From an uncultured Sphingomonas sp. (lineage in GTDB: Bacteria; Pseudomonadota; Alphaproteobacteria; Sphingomonadales; Sphingomonadaceae): 41,713 nucleotides of DNA. The stretch is taken from the NCBI RefSeq assembly GCF_913776855.1, contig NZ_CAJYQD010000027.1, forward strand, positions 1-41,713, written 5' to 3'. Under the pieces are notes generated by a model. The model saw only the letters and a list, made by a program, of their open reading frames with translations, was not told where the DNA came from and made no database searches. Shown one piece after another: positions 8,643 to 17,897 of this stretch; the first letter of the stretch is position 1; each line of letters starts with the position of its first letter. A program made the position numbers and the translations under genes.

Positions 8643-11600
8643 TCAAAAGGCGAGTGTCAGCCCCATCTTGCCCGCCACGCCAGTATGGTCCTGCTGGCGC
8701 TCTTCGCCGACATCGACATTGACGGCGAAATAGCGGCTGCCACCCTTCAGCCGGACATTGCCCAGCCAGCCCGCCTTGCGCGCCTCGGGCGTCAATGCGA
8801 AGTCGCTGCCGCCCGCGAAGCTCGCCACCGTCGCGTCCATATGACTGCTGAGCAGCGCGCGGTCGCCGCCCTCGACCTCGACGCGCAGGAAGCCGCCGTC
8901 CTCGGGATCGGGCTTGCGGAAGTTGTAGCCCAGCGCCAGCGTCGTGTTGACGCCCGTCTCATAGGCGCTGCGCCCCGCCAGGATCAGGTCGAAGCCCGCG
9001 CCGCCGCCGGTTTCGGCATAGCCATTCTGGTTCAGCCGGACATAGTCGATCGTCGCCTGGGGCCGCAGGTACAGGCGGCCGATATCGAGCTGATAGGACA
9101 GGCCGCCCGCCGCGTCATAGGTCCGCCCACGCGAACGGCCATTGGCGGTGCGGCTGAAGGCGTTGCCCCCGCTGGTCCCGTTGAAGGTCCGGTTACCATC
9201 GAAGCTGATCGCGCCGATCATGCCGGTCGCAAAGGCGTGCAGCCCGCCCCACTGCCCGCGCCAGTACAAGCCACCCTTATATTCCTGGCTGGTCATCGCA
9301 TCGGCATTGTCGACCGCGTCGTTAATGCCGATCAGATAGGCCACCGACACGCCCACCCGGCCAAAGTCGCCCAGGCCATGTTCCACGCCCCCGGTCAGGC
9401 CCCAGCCGCTGACGTCATACCCCGCGCTGCCGCCCGTACCCTTGCGGTCGGCCCAGGCGACCTGCTGCAACCAGCCCGCATAACCATTGTGGCGCAGCGG
9501 CGGCATTTCGGGATCGGCCAGGATGCGGTTGAGCGCGCGCGACGACAGGCTGACCGAATCGAAATGGCCATCGCCGAAATCGGGCAGCATCTGACGAAGC
9601 CCCGCCGCGACCTGCGTGCCATTGCCCCAGGACAGGAAGGTATCGCCCACCGCCGCGTCGCCCAGCGCGGCGGCATAGGCGGGGTCATAGACGCTCGCCA
9701 ACGCTCCGTTTAGGCCAAGTTGCGCGGCGCTCTTGCGCGCGACGGTGACGATGACGGCATGGCCGGTGGCATCCGCGCCGAGCGTGCCGGTGAACAGATA
9801 AGGCAGGCTGAGATCGGCCAGCCCCAGATTGGCCGCACCGTTCAGCGTGCCCGCCTGCAGCACGGTATAGCTGCCGACCGCATTGTTCAGCGCGGTCGCC
9901 AGCACCGCGACCTGCGCCCCCGTGCCGATCGTCGCGGTGCCGGTGACGTCGAGCAGGCTGGCGGTGCCGTTCGTTCCGTTCACCGTCACGCCCAGCGTAC
10001 CGCCGTTCAGCGTCAACGCGCCAATCGTCGTCGTTCCCGTGGCGCTCAGGTTCAACGTGCCGCCATTGATCGTGACGGCGGTGTTGCCCGCATGGGCGAG
10101 CCCGCCGGTAAAGGAGGAGGTGCCCGAGAGGCCCAGCGTCGAGGCGCCGCCCCCAAAATCGGCCATGCCGCTATAGGTCGCCGCCCCGGCCAGCGTCATC
10201 GCATTGCTACCCGCGCCGAAGGTGACATTGCCCGCCACCTTGCCCGCATTGATCGTCAGGCTGTCGGGGCCGCTGCCGAACAGGATCGCGCCGGTGATCG
10301 AAGGGGCGATGCTGCCGGTCGTCGGGAAATTCTGGGTGATGCTGGTCCCGGTCGCATTGGCCGACAGGTCCATCGCGATCGGGGTGCCCTGGCCATTGGC
10401 AAGGATAGTGCCGGTGTTCGTGATCGACGCCAGCGTGCCCGACAGGTCGCGCACCGCATAGCTGGTCGCGCCGGTGGCGGACAGCGCGGTGATCGAGCCG
10501 CTGTTGGTCATCGACCCGACCGAGGCGCCGGTGTCGATCAGCACCGCCGTCGATGCCTGCCCCGCGCCGCCCGCGCCGCTGGCATTGACGATGCCGCTAT
10601 TGTCGAGCGCGGACGCGGTCGTGCCGCTGCCGATCCAGATACCCGTCGCGCTGGCGGCATTGGACACCGCGCTGACGCTGCCGCGCACGACCATGCCGCC
10701 GGTCAGCGCGGTGGTGCCGCCCAGGCCGCCGATATGCACCGCATTGGTCGCATTGCCCGCATAGACGCCCGAGCCGGTCGCGGTGCCATTGATCGCGACG
10801 CTATAACCGCCGGTGTCACCCGCAATCGCGCCGATCGTCGTCGCGCTGCCGGCCGACCCGATCTGAAGCGCGGGCGCACTGCCATAATTGGTCAGCGTGC
10901 CCGCCGTCGTCGTCGTGGTCGTTCCGTTGGTCGTCGTGCTGGTCGCCGCCGCGATGGTGACGCCGCCGCCGACATTGCCCGCAACCCACAGTGTCGGGCC
11001 GCCCAGCGCCAGATTCTGCGCGGTCAGGCTGGCCACGCTGGTCGGCAGTGTCACCGAGCTATAGCCGCTGGTCGCCATCGTCGCGGTCACGTTCACCGCG
11101 CCGGACACCGCCCCGTTCAACACCGTCGCACTGCTGCCCGTGCCATAGGCGGAGATCGAACCGCCCAGCGTCACGTCACCGTTCACCGCGCCGGTGACAA
11201 TGCCATAGCTGGCATCGCCGTATACCGTGGTCGTGCCGCTATGGACCAAGCTGCCGTTCAATGGTCCGCCGAGCGCGATGCCCGCGCTGGTGTTGCCGTT
11301 GACCGTGATCGTGCCGCTATTCGTGATCGTGCCGTTGAACGCGCCCAGCGTCTGGATGCCGAACCGGGCCGCCCCTTGCGCATACGGCCCGTCGAGCACG
11401 CTGTCGCCATTGGTATCGGTGCGCGTATAGCTTTCGGTCAGCGCGATCGAGCCGCTGTTGGTGATCCCGCTGGTGACACCGGGATTGGCCAGGATGCCGA
11501 TACTGTTGCTGATGTCTTTCGACGTGATCGAACCGGCATTGGACACGGTGGCGTTGCTATCGATGGTGACGGCCGCTCCCGCCCCGCCCGGCGTGACCGA

Positions 11601-11747
11601 CCCGCCGCTGGCGATCGCCACATTCCCCGCGGTCGAGGTCGCGAGCGGAGTGGTGGTCGCGCCGCCCACGGTCGTATCGGCCAGCGCCGGGGTAGCGATC
11701 AGACCAAAGGCCACGGTCGAGAGATAACGGATCGTCCTTTGCGCCAC
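8643..11747 (-). CDS. Autotransporter (type Va) outer-membrane protein
   Basis: This large surface protein (about 1034 residues from the start chosen) has a signal peptide ending ATPALA, a long passenger of Gly/Ala/Ser/Thr-rich repeats with many N-S-G-T/I units (for example ITNSGTI), and a C-terminal beta-barrel of roughly the last 280 residues ending in Phe (GLTLAF). This is the autotransporter layout: the barrel inserts in the outer membrane and the beta-helical passenger is displayed or released. No protease triad is evident in the passenger, so adhesion is more likely than proteolysis. No ATG fits. The GTG at 11747 gives a clean 23-residue signal peptide with GGGG 7 nt upstream. A TTG at 11816 is the alternative and would add 23 residues. 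The gene is divergent from the S9 peptidase across an AT-rich region. Confidence 0.9.
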   Translation of the reverse strand: MAQRTIRYLSTVAFGLIATPALADTTVGGATTTPLATSTAGNVAIASGGSVTPGGAGAAVTIDSNATVSNAGSITSKDISNSIGILANPGVTSGITNSGSIALTESYTRTDTNGDSVLDGPYAQGAARFGIQTLGAFNGTITNSGTITVNGNTSAGIALGGPLNGSLVHSGTTTVYGDASYGIVTGAVNGDVTLGGSISAYGTGSSATVLNGAVSGAVNVTATMATSGYSSVTLPTSVASLTAQNLALGGPTLWVAGNVGGGVTIAAATSTTTNGTTTTTTAGTLTNYGSAPALQIGSAGSATTIGAIAGDTGGYSVAINGTATGSGVYAGNATNAVHIGGLGGTTALTGGMVVRGSVSAVSNAASATGIWIGSGTTASALDNSGIVNASGAGGAGQASTAVLIDTGASVGSMTNSGSITALSATGATSYAVRDLSGTLASITNTGTILANGQGTPIAMDLSANATGTSITQNFPTTGSIAPSITGAILFGSGPDSLTINAGKVAGNVTFGAGSNAMTLAGAATYSGMADFGGGASTLGLSGTSSFTGGLAHAGNTAVTINGGTLNLSATGTTTIGALTLNGGTLGVTVNGTNGTASLLDVTGTATIGTGAQVAVLATALNNAVGSYTVLQAGTLNGAANLGLADLSLPYLFTGTLGADATGHAVIVTVARKSAAQLGLNGALASVYDPAYAAALGDAAVGDTFLSWGNGTQVAAGLRQMLPDFGDGHFDSVSLSSRALNRILADPEMPPLRHNGYAGWLQQVAWADRKGTGGSAGYDVSGWGLTGGVEHGLGDFGRVGVSVAYLIGINDAVDNADAMTSQEYKGGLYWRGQWGGLHAFATGMIGAISFDGNRTFNGTSGGNAFSRTANGRSRGRTYDAAGGLSYQLDIGRLYLRPQATIDYVRLNQNGYAETGGGAGFDLILAGRSAYETGVNTTLALGYNFRKPDPEDGGFLRVEVEGGDRALLSSHMDATVASFAGGSDFALTPEARKAGWLGNVRLKGGSRYFAVNVDVGEERQQDHTGVAGKMGLTLAF

Positions 11748-12079
11748 GCGGAACCCCAGTGTTGCGGCGGATGATCCGCCTGGAAAGAATACAGGCCCGC
11801 CACACAGCCAGACCAATTCCCGCCCCTAAGTATCGCAGCGATAGAGCGTCAAATTAAAAGGCTGATATATTCAACATCTACAGATTACATCTTCATCATG
11901 TCAGTTTTCGTAAAATTTCTTTCCTATATTATCATGCTATATTTGTATCAAAATGTCTCGAGCTGTCGCAAAACTTCCGAGACAGGATTTGGTCGAGCCG
12001 ACATTTCCCCGGCCGGGGTCTGGCGTGGGCGGCGCGGGCGTGCCACACCCCCTTTGCACGTCATAACAAGGGGTTGGGA
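11748..12079. promoter_or_regulatory. AT-rich divergent promoter region
   Basis: This region separates the divergent autotransporter and S9 peptidase genes. Roughly 11840-11960 is strikingly AT-rich for this genome (repeated TATATT/CTATAT motifs), consistent with promoters on both strands. A 13-bp palindrome TATCGCAGCGATA lies at 11831-11843, and TTGACG is present on the minus strand next to it. I could not assign a convincing -35/-10 pair with proper spacing. No gene is supported here. Confidence 0.5.
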
Positions 12080-14536
12080 ATGCGCGTCGGAACTCGTTTG
12101 GTCTCGGTCTTCCTGGCAACCAGCGCGGCCGTCACGGCCCCCGGCCTGGCACAGGCGCAAACATCCGGCACCCCCTATCACCGCGCGCCCGACGCCATCG
12201 CGAAGGCACTGGAAACGCCGCCGACCCCGGCGGTCGCGCTCAGCCCCGATCATCGCACCATGGCGATCCTGGGCCGCGAGAACCTGCCCTCCATCGCCAA
12301 TCTGTCGAAGCCGATCCTGCGGCTGGGCGGATACCGCATCGACCCCGCCACCAACGGCCAGGCCGAGGTGCGCGTCGCATGGCTGAACGCGCTCAGTTTC
12401 CAGGATGTGGCGAGCGGCCGGACGGTCGCGGTCCAGCTGCCCCAAGGCACCCGCTTCGCCGCGCCGGACTGGTCGCCCGATGGCGCCCACCTGGCCTTTT
12501 ACGTGCAGGAGCCGAACGGCCTCTCGCTCTGGGTCGCCGATCGCGACGGATCGGCCCGGGCGATCGCCAAGGGGCTGAACGGCACGTTTGGCACGCCCTT
12601 CGCCTGGACGCCCGACAGCCGCGCACTGATCGCCTATATGGTCGCGCCCAACCGTAGCGCTCCGCCCGCCGCCGACCCGACCCCGGCAGGCCCGATCGTA
12701 CAGGAAAGCCATGGCCGCACATCGGCGGCGCGAACCTATGAGGACCTGCTCGGCGATGCGCATGACGAGGCGCTGTTCGACTATTATTTCACAGGCCAAC
12801 TCGTCCGGGTCGACCTGTCCGGTGCCGCCCAAGCCATCGGCGCGCCGGGGCTGATCGCGGACTTCAGCGTCTCGCCCGATGGCCGCTACCTGCTGACCGA
12901 GCGGCTGAAGCGCCCCTATTCCTATCTTCTTCCTGCGCGCTTCTTCCCAACGGAAATCGCGGTCGCCACGATCGAGGGGCAACCGGTGAAGACGCTGGTC
13001 GACCGGCCGCTTGCCGATGATCTGCCGGTCGATTTCGATGCGACCGTCAAGGGCCCGCGGGACGCGGTATGGCGCTCGGACGCGCCCGCCACGCTGGTCT
13101 GGGCCGAGGCACTCGATGGCGGCAACCCCAAGGCCAGGATCGCCTTTCACGACAAGGTGATGATGCAGGCCGCCCCCTTCACTGCCGAGCCGGTCGAGCT
13201 GGCAAAGACCCCTGCCCGCTATGCCACGACGATGTGGGGCGATGACGACTTTGCGATGGTCGTCGACCGCGAATGGCGCTCGCGCACCGAACATCGGCTG
13301 GCGGTGTCCCCTGCCCGTCCCGGCGAGCCCCGCATGCTGCTGACCCGCAATTACCAGGACCAATATGGCGACCCCGGCCGCCCGGTCCTGGAGGAGAATG
13401 CGGCGGGCAAGCCGGTGATGCGCTTCACGCCCAAGCACGACGCCGTCTATGTCACCGGCGAAGGCGCGACCAAGGCGGGGGCCTTCCCCTTCCTGGCGAC
13501 GATGCCCCTCAGCGGCAGTGAGCAGACCCGGCTGTGGACGGCCAAGGCTCCTTATTACGAAAGCGTCGTCGCGATGCTCGACGATCAGGGACAGCGCATC
13601 CTGACCCGGCGCGAAAGTGCGACGCTGGTCCCCAATTACATGATCCGCTCCGTAAAGGGCGGCGGCGTGAAGCCGGTCACCCGCTTCACCGATCCCGCAC
13701 CGGTCTTTGCGGGCGTGTCCCAGCGGACGATCACCTACACCCGCGCCGACGGGCTGCCGTTGTCGGGCTCGCTTTATCTGCCCGCCGGTTATGATGCGAA
13801 GCGCGACGGGCCGCTGCCGACGCTGCTTTGGGCCTATCCGGCCGAATATACCGATGCGAAGGTCGCCGGGCAGACGGTCGATCAGGGCAATCGCTTCGTG
13901 CGGCCGCGCGGGATCAGCCATCTGTTCCTGCTGACCCAGGGCTATGCCATCCTCGACAACCCCGCCATGCCGATCATCGGCGAGGGCGGCGCGGAGGCCA
14001 ACGACACCTATGTCCAGCAGCTTCAGGCCGATGCCCAGGCGGCGGTCGACGCGGTCGTCAAGCTGGGCGTCGCCGACCGGTCCCGCATGGCGGTGGGCGG
14101 CCACAGCTACGGCGCGTTCATGACCGCCAATCTGCTCGCCCACACCAAGTTGTTCCGCGCGGGAATCGCCCGGTCGGGCGCATACAACCGCACCCTCACC
14201 CCCTTCGGCTTCCAGGCCGAACAGCGCACCTATTGGCAGGCGACCGACACCTATTCGAAGATGAGCCCCTTCACCTATGCCGACCGGATCAAGGCGCCGA
14301 TCCTGCTGATCCATGGCGGCGCCGACGACAATAGCGGCACCTTCCCCATCCAGTCGGAACGGATGTACGCCGCGCTGAAGGGGAATGGCGCTACGGTGCG
14401 CTATGTCGTCCTCCCCAACGAGCCGCATGGCTATCGCGCGCTGGAGTCGACCGAAGAGACGCTGTGGCAGATGACCGACTGGCTCGACCGCTACGTCAAG
14501 CCACCGGTCCCTGCTGCGCCGCCCGCCGCGCGGTAA
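12080..14536 (+). CDS. S9-family serine peptidase (glutamyl endopeptidase-like)
   Basis: The 818-residue exported protein has a signal peptide (ending LAQAQ), an N-terminal beta-propeller region with WD40-like PD(G) repeats (SPDGAHLAFY, TPDSRALIAY, SPDGRYLLTE), and a C-terminal alpha/beta-hydrolase domain. The catalytic triad reads as Ser676 in GGHSYGAF, Asp749 in HGGADDNSGT and His783 in EPHGY. The GHSYGAFMTANLLAHT and SGAYNRTLTPFGFQ segments resemble the S9D glutamyl endopeptidase-like branch of the prolyl oligopeptidase family, whose members cleave oligopeptides. The ATG at 12080 was chosen because AAGGGG lies 6 nt upstream; a TTG at 12074 is in frame but has no proper site. With the M13 enzyme it suggests peptide scavenging in the periplasm. 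Confidence 0.93.
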   Translation: MRVGTRLVSVFLATSAAVTAPGLAQAQTSGTPYHRAPDAIAKALETPPTPAVALSPDHRTMAILGRENLPSIANLSKPILRLGGYRIDPATNGQAEVRVAWLNALSFQDVASGRTVAVQLPQGTRFAAPDWSPDGAHLAFYVQEPNGLSLWVADRDGSARAIAKGLNGTFGTPFAWTPDSRALIAYMVAPNRSAPPAADPTPAGPIVQESHGRTSAARTYEDLLGDAHDEALFDYYFTGQLVRVDLSGAAQAIGAPGLIADFSVSPDGRYLLTERLKRPYSYLLPARFFPTEIAVATIEGQPVKTLVDRPLADDLPVDFDATVKGPRDAVWRSDAPATLVWAEALDGGNPKARIAFHDKVMMQAAPFTAEPVELAKTPARYATTMWGDDDFAMVVDREWRSRTEHRLAVSPARPGEPRMLLTRNYQDQYGDPGRPVLEENAAGKPVMRFTPKHDAVYVTGEGATKAGAFPFLATMPLSGSEQTRLWTAKAPYYESVVAMLDDQGQRILTRRESATLVPNYMIRSVKGGGVKPVTRFTDPAPVFAGVSQRTITYTRADGLPLSGSLYLPAGYDAKRDGPLPTLLWAYPAEYTDAKVAGQTVDQGNRFVRPRGISHLFLLTQGYAILDNPAMPIIGEGGAEANDTYVQQLQADAQAAVDAVVKLGVADRSRMAVGGHSYGAFMTANLLAHTKLFRAGIARSGAYNRTLTPFGFQAEQRTYWQATDTYSKMSPFTYADRIKAPILLIHGGADDNSGTFPIQSERMYAALKGNGATVRYVVLPNEPHGYRALESTEETLWQMTDWLDRYVKPPVPAAPPAAR

Positions 14537-14737
14537 GTACCGCAACGGCGCGCGACGCGTGATGGTAGAGAAGTCGAGAAATGCTGGTCGTGGCGCTGGT
14601 TTGCAGTCCGAACCGATACGCAATGCCGCCTTTTTCGATGCTGGATACGAGACGATCGCCGCACATGGTCGGGCTCGCCGGGCTGTGGCGAACGCGAAAT
14701 TGTGCGTGGATCGAGCTGGCATGCTAGAGGCCGCCGT

Positions 14738-15058
14738 ATGGCAAAATCCCAAAGCAACACCGGTACGGTCAGCGTCGATGGCGACCAATATGATTGGCGG
14801 CTCCAGCGTGAGCCGCATCTTTCCGATGACGAAGGCTGGAAGGGGATGACCATTTCCCTGGTTCAGCAAAACACCAAGCGCGAAGCGTGGGTCGAGTTTC
14901 CGGCACCCAAGCGGCTCTTGAGGGGTTTGCCGCCCGGTCGCCTGCAGCTTGATGATGCAACGATTTCGCGCTGCGTGCGGGCCGCTCTGGCAGCGGGTTG
15001 GGAACCCATGTCGCGGGGCAAGCCGGTGGTGTTCACGGTCGACGCCGAAGGCAACTGA
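14738..15058 (+). CDS. Conserved small hypothetical protein
   Basis: This encodes a 106-residue soluble protein with no signal peptide or membrane segment. It begins MAKSQSNTGTVSVDGDQYDW and contains the segment WVEFPAPKRLLRGLPPGRLQ followed by DDATISRCVRAALAAGWEP. I recognise this as a type of conserved uncharacterised protein seen in sphingomonads, but I know of no function. An ATG at 14738 with AGAGG about 8 nt upstream gives the shared N-terminus; an upstream in-frame start at 14702 would add 12 unlikely residues. It stands alone between the S9 peptidase and the amino-acid locus. Confidence 0.75.
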   Translation: MAKSQSNTGTVSVDGDQYDWRLQREPHLSDDEGWKGMTISLVQQNTKREAWVEFPAPKRLLRGLPPGRLQLDDATISRCVRAALAAGWEPMSRGKPVVFTVDAEGN

Positions 15059-15427
15059 CCCCAGGTCCACCACCCTGCGGCGTTCGGGATCACACCGTCC
15101 AATCGGGGGTCAGACACCTGACGCACCAGCAAGTGGCAAAGCAGGCACGGGACGATGAGGAGAGGCCGAGAAGGATATCGCGTCGCGGTCGAGAAAATCG
15201 AACCCAATGCCCATCCGTCAACAGGACGGACATAGAAATGGTACGCCCAAGATGGAAGCAATGGACACGCGGACCGTACCTGAAGCTGCTACCTCACTGA
15301 CAGAATTGCGAAATCCTTCATGTCGCCTTCCGTGATGAGCGGGACGCATCAAGACATGACGGATTATCGCTTGGCCGCGCTCGTAACGACATGGCACGCT
15401 TTGCTCCTGTCGTCCTGGAGAGCCGCC
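15059..15427. other. Intergenic region before the M14 gene; no gene seen
   Basis: No convincing gene lies in this 369-nt stretch. TGGCACG at 15392-15398 followed by TTTGC looks like a sigma-54 promoter, but the -24 GG and -12 GC are only 8 nt apart instead of 10, so it was not called. GGAG at 15417-15420 is the ribosome site for the following gene. Confidence 0.5.
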
Positions 15428-16570
15428 ATGTCCCGTCTGTTTTCCGTTCTTGCCCGGCCCCTGCTGGCCGTCGCGCTGTTCGCCGCCCTCCCCACCGCCG
15501 CGATGGCGGGCGAGCCGGGGGACCGGATCGACGGATCGCCGGTCATCGAGAAGCTGGACGTCGCCACCATGCCTTCCGGCAAGACGCGTTTGTGGCTGCG
15601 GGTCGACGACAATGAGATCGGACAGGGCTATTATGTGCCGATCATCGTGGTGAAGGGGGCGCAGCCCGGTCCCCGCTTCCTGCTCACCGCCGGCATCCAT
15701 GGCGACGAACTGAACGGCATCGGCGTGATCCACCAGTTGGTCGAAGGGCTCGACCCGGCGACCATGAAGGGGACGCTGATCGCCATGCCGGGCCTCAATG
15801 CGCCGGGCCTGCGCAATTCGACGCGCGCTTTTACCGGCGGCCACAATGGTTCGGGCGAGAATCTCAACCGCCTGATTCCGCGCGATCCGCATGTGCAGGG
15901 CGATGAAGGCAATGCGGCGCAGCGTTATGCCCGGCGGCTATGGTCGCGCGTCTTCACCGGCAACACCGATTTCGCGATCGACCTGCATACCCAGTCGCGC
16001 GGGGGTGCCTATCCGGCCTATGTCTTCGTCGCGACCCCGGTCGCCAAGCGGATCGCGATGATGCTGCGACCGGACAGTGTCTATGTGAATGCGGGCATCG
16101 ACGGCGCGGTGGAGGACATGCTGAATGCCAATGCCATCCCCGCCGTCACCTATGAGCTGGGCGGTGCGGAGGTGTTCGACAACGCGATGATCGCGCGGGG
16201 CCTGCGCGGCGTGCGCAATGTGATGATCGACCGGGGGATGCTGCCGGGCAAGCCCGATATCCGCGATCCGGAACCCTTTCTCGGCAATGTCGTGACCAAT
16301 GTCGACAGCCCGCGCGGGGGATGGGCGCAGCTGCGCGTGAAGTTGAACCAATATGTGAAGAAGGGCGATGTGCTCGCGGTCGTGACCGATCCGTTCGGCC
16401 GGACCATCGCCACGCTGACCGCGCCGCTCGACGCGCGGGTTGCGGGCCTGGGCACCGATCCACGGACCCAGCCGGGCGACATGGTCGTCCGCCTGCTGTC
16501 CTGGGACGACAGCCTGCCGTGCAAGCGCGACGGGTGCCCGTCGACCGTCACCCCGATCAAGGCACGCTAA
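15428..16570 (+). CDS. Exported M14-like AstE/AspA-family zinc hydrolase
   Basis: The 380-residue protein belongs to the succinylglutamate desuccinylase/aspartoacylase branch of M14 zinc carboxypeptidases. Zinc ligands read as His91 and Glu94 (GIHGDELNG) and His187 (DLHTQS); Glu in TYELGG is the likely catalytic residue. A clear signal peptide (MSRLFSVLARPLLAVALFAALPTAAMA) places it outside the cytoplasm, which argues against ordinary AstE, a cytoplasmic enzyme. The cyanophycin dipeptide hydrolase CphZ/AotO, described as cleaving beta-Asp-Arg, is as I recall also from this fold family, and that is the attractive alternative given the cyanophycinase fusion at 25054-27030. The ATG was chosen because it starts the signal peptide, with GGAG 7 nt upstream. 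It is followed 130 nt later by astC. Confidence 0.85.
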   Translation: MSRLFSVLARPLLAVALFAALPTAAMAGEPGDRIDGSPVIEKLDVATMPSGKTRLWLRVDDNEIGQGYYVPIIVVKGAQPGPRFLLTAGIHGDELNGIGVIHQLVEGLDPATMKGTLIAMPGLNAPGLRNSTRAFTGGHNGSGENLNRLIPRDPHVQGDEGNAAQRYARRLWSRVFTGNTDFAIDLHTQSRGGAYPAYVFVATPVAKRIAMMLRPDSVYVNAGIDGAVEDMLNANAIPAVTYELGGAEVFDNAMIARGLRGVRNVMIDRGMLPGKPDIRDPEPFLGNVVTNVDSPRGGWAQLRVKLNQYVKKGDVLAVVTDPFGRTIATLTAPLDARVAGLGTDPRTQPGDMVVRLLSWDDSLPCKRDGCPSTVTPIKAR

Positions 16571-16608
16571 GCCCGTCTTCTTCATTCCCATTGCTCATCA
16601 ACAGATGA

Positions 16609-16623
16609 TGGCAATGCGTTTGT
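16609..16623 (+). promoter_or_regulatory. Possible sigma-54-type promoter before astC (weak)
   Basis: TGGCAATGCGTTTGT has TGGCA, a 6-nt gap, then TTGT. The spacing between the -24 GG and the -12 GT is the required 10 nt, but the -12 dinucleotide is GT instead of GC. It lies 78 nt before the astC start. It is weaker than the site at 27091 and is listed mainly because two such sites fall in one locus. Confidence 0.3.
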
Positions 16624-16700
16624 TCATGGTTCTTCCAGGGGCCAAATAGGGCGGCAGCCTGACCCGCCAGTGCATTCCCGAATCCGTAATAGGAGCCGTC

Positions 16701-17897
16701 ATGACCGATCCCCTGATGAACCTGTACAACCGCGCACCGATCGCGGTGGATCGTGGTGAGGGCGTGTGGCTGATCGATACCGAGGGGCGGCGCTATATCG
16801 ACTGTGTGGCAGGCATCGCGACCGACGCGCTGGGCCATGCCCATCCCGCTTTGGTCGCCGCGCTGACCGAACAGGCGGGCAAGCTGTGGCATGTCTCGAA
16901 CATCTTCCGCATTCCGGGGCAGGAAGCGCTGGCGCAGCGGCTGGTCGATGCGTCGTTCGCCGATTGCGTGTTCTTCGCCAATACCGGCACCGAAGCGGTC
17001 GAATGCGCGATCAAGACCGCGCGCCGCTATCATCACGTCAACGGCCAGCCCGAGCGGATCGACATTATCGGCTTTGCAGGCTCGTTCCACGGCCGCACCT
17101 ATGCCGCGATCAACGCCTCGGGCAATGCGGGCTATATGGAAGGCTGCGGCCCGCGGCTGCCGGGCTTCGTCCAGCTGTCGATCGACGATACGGCGGCGAT
17201 CGAGGCCGCCATCGCCAGCCCGACCACCGCGGCGGTGATCGTCGAGCCGGTGCAGGGCGAGGGCGGCGCGCGCGCGCTACCCGGCGAATGGCTGCTCCGC
17301 CTGCGTGAGCTGACCCGCGAGCACGGCGTGCTGCTGATCCATGACGAGGTGCAGAGCGGCATGGGCCGCACCGGCAAGCTCTTCGCGCACCAGTGGTTCG
17401 ATGGCGCGGCACCCGACATCATGGCGCTGGCCAAGGCGCTGGGATCGGGTTTCCCGGTCGGCGCTTGCCTCGCCACGACCGAGGCGGCGAAGGGCATGAC
17501 CCCCGGCGTCCACGGCACGACCTTCGGCGGCAATCCGCTGGCCATGGCGGTCGGTATCGCCGCGTTCGACACCATCGCGAAGGAGGAAACCCTCGCTCAT
17601 GCCCGTGCGGCCAGCGCCGATTTCTTCGAGCGGCTGGAGGCGCTGCGTGGCCGTTTCCCCGATGTGATCGCCGAAGTGCGTGGCAAGGGGCTGCTGATCG
17701 GTCTCAAGATGATCCCGAACAATCGCGAGTTCATGGGGATCGCGCGCGACCATGGCATATTGGTCGCGGGCGGCGGTGAGAATTGCGTCCGCCTGCTGCC
17801 GTCGCTGCTGATCTCTGCGCAAGAGATTGCCGAGGCGGTCAACCGGCTGGAAGCGGCGTGCGTCGCGGCGCGCGGGCTGATGGCGAAGGCGGCATGA
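16701..17897 (+). CDS. astC: Succinylornithine/acetylornithine aminotransferase (AstC/ArgD type)
   Basis: This 398-residue class-III PLP aminotransferase moves the side-chain amino group of N-acyl-ornithine (or lysine-derived analogues) to 2-oxoglutarate. Family marks are the phosphate-binding ANTGTEA, HDEVQSGMGRTG, and the PLP lysine Lys245 in ALAKALGSG. ArgD and AstC cannot be told apart from sequence alone, and one enzyme often serves both roles. The direct overlap with astD (ATGA) and astA next to it favour catabolic AstC. A good ribosome site (ATAGGAG) lies about 5 nt before the ATG. It is probably the first cytoplasmic step gene of the operon; the preceding gap has a weak sigma-54-like site. 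Confidence 0.88.
   Translation: MTDPLMNLYNRAPIAVDRGEGVWLIDTEGRRYIDCVAGIATDALGHAHPALVAALTEQAGKLWHVSNIFRIPGQEALAQRLVDASFADCVFFANTGTEAVECAIKTARRYHHVNGQPERIDIIGFAGSFHGRTYAAINASGNAGYMEGCGPRLPGFVQLSIDDTAAIEAAIASPTTAAVIVEPVQGEGGARALPGEWLLRLRELTREHGVLLIHDEVQSGMGRTGKLFAHQWFDGAAPDIMALAKALGSGFPVGACLATTEAAKGMTPGVHGTTFGGNPLAMAVGIAAFDTIAKEETLAHARAASADFFERLEALRGRFPDVIAEVRGKGLLIGLKMIPNNREFMGIARDHGILVAGGGENCVRLLPSLLISAQEIAEAVNRLEAACVAARGLMAKAA

Noticed and set aside
11898..12386. A 162-codon plus-strand frame starting in the AT-rich gap before the S9 gene
   Set aside because: Most of it is an out-of-frame shadow of the S9 peptidase gene, with no ribosome site and no recognisable motif.
15392..15405. TGGCACGCTTTGCT upstream of the M14 gene resembles a sigma-54 promoter
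   Set aside because: The -24 GG and -12 GC are 8 nt apart instead of 10, and sigma-54 spacing is strict.
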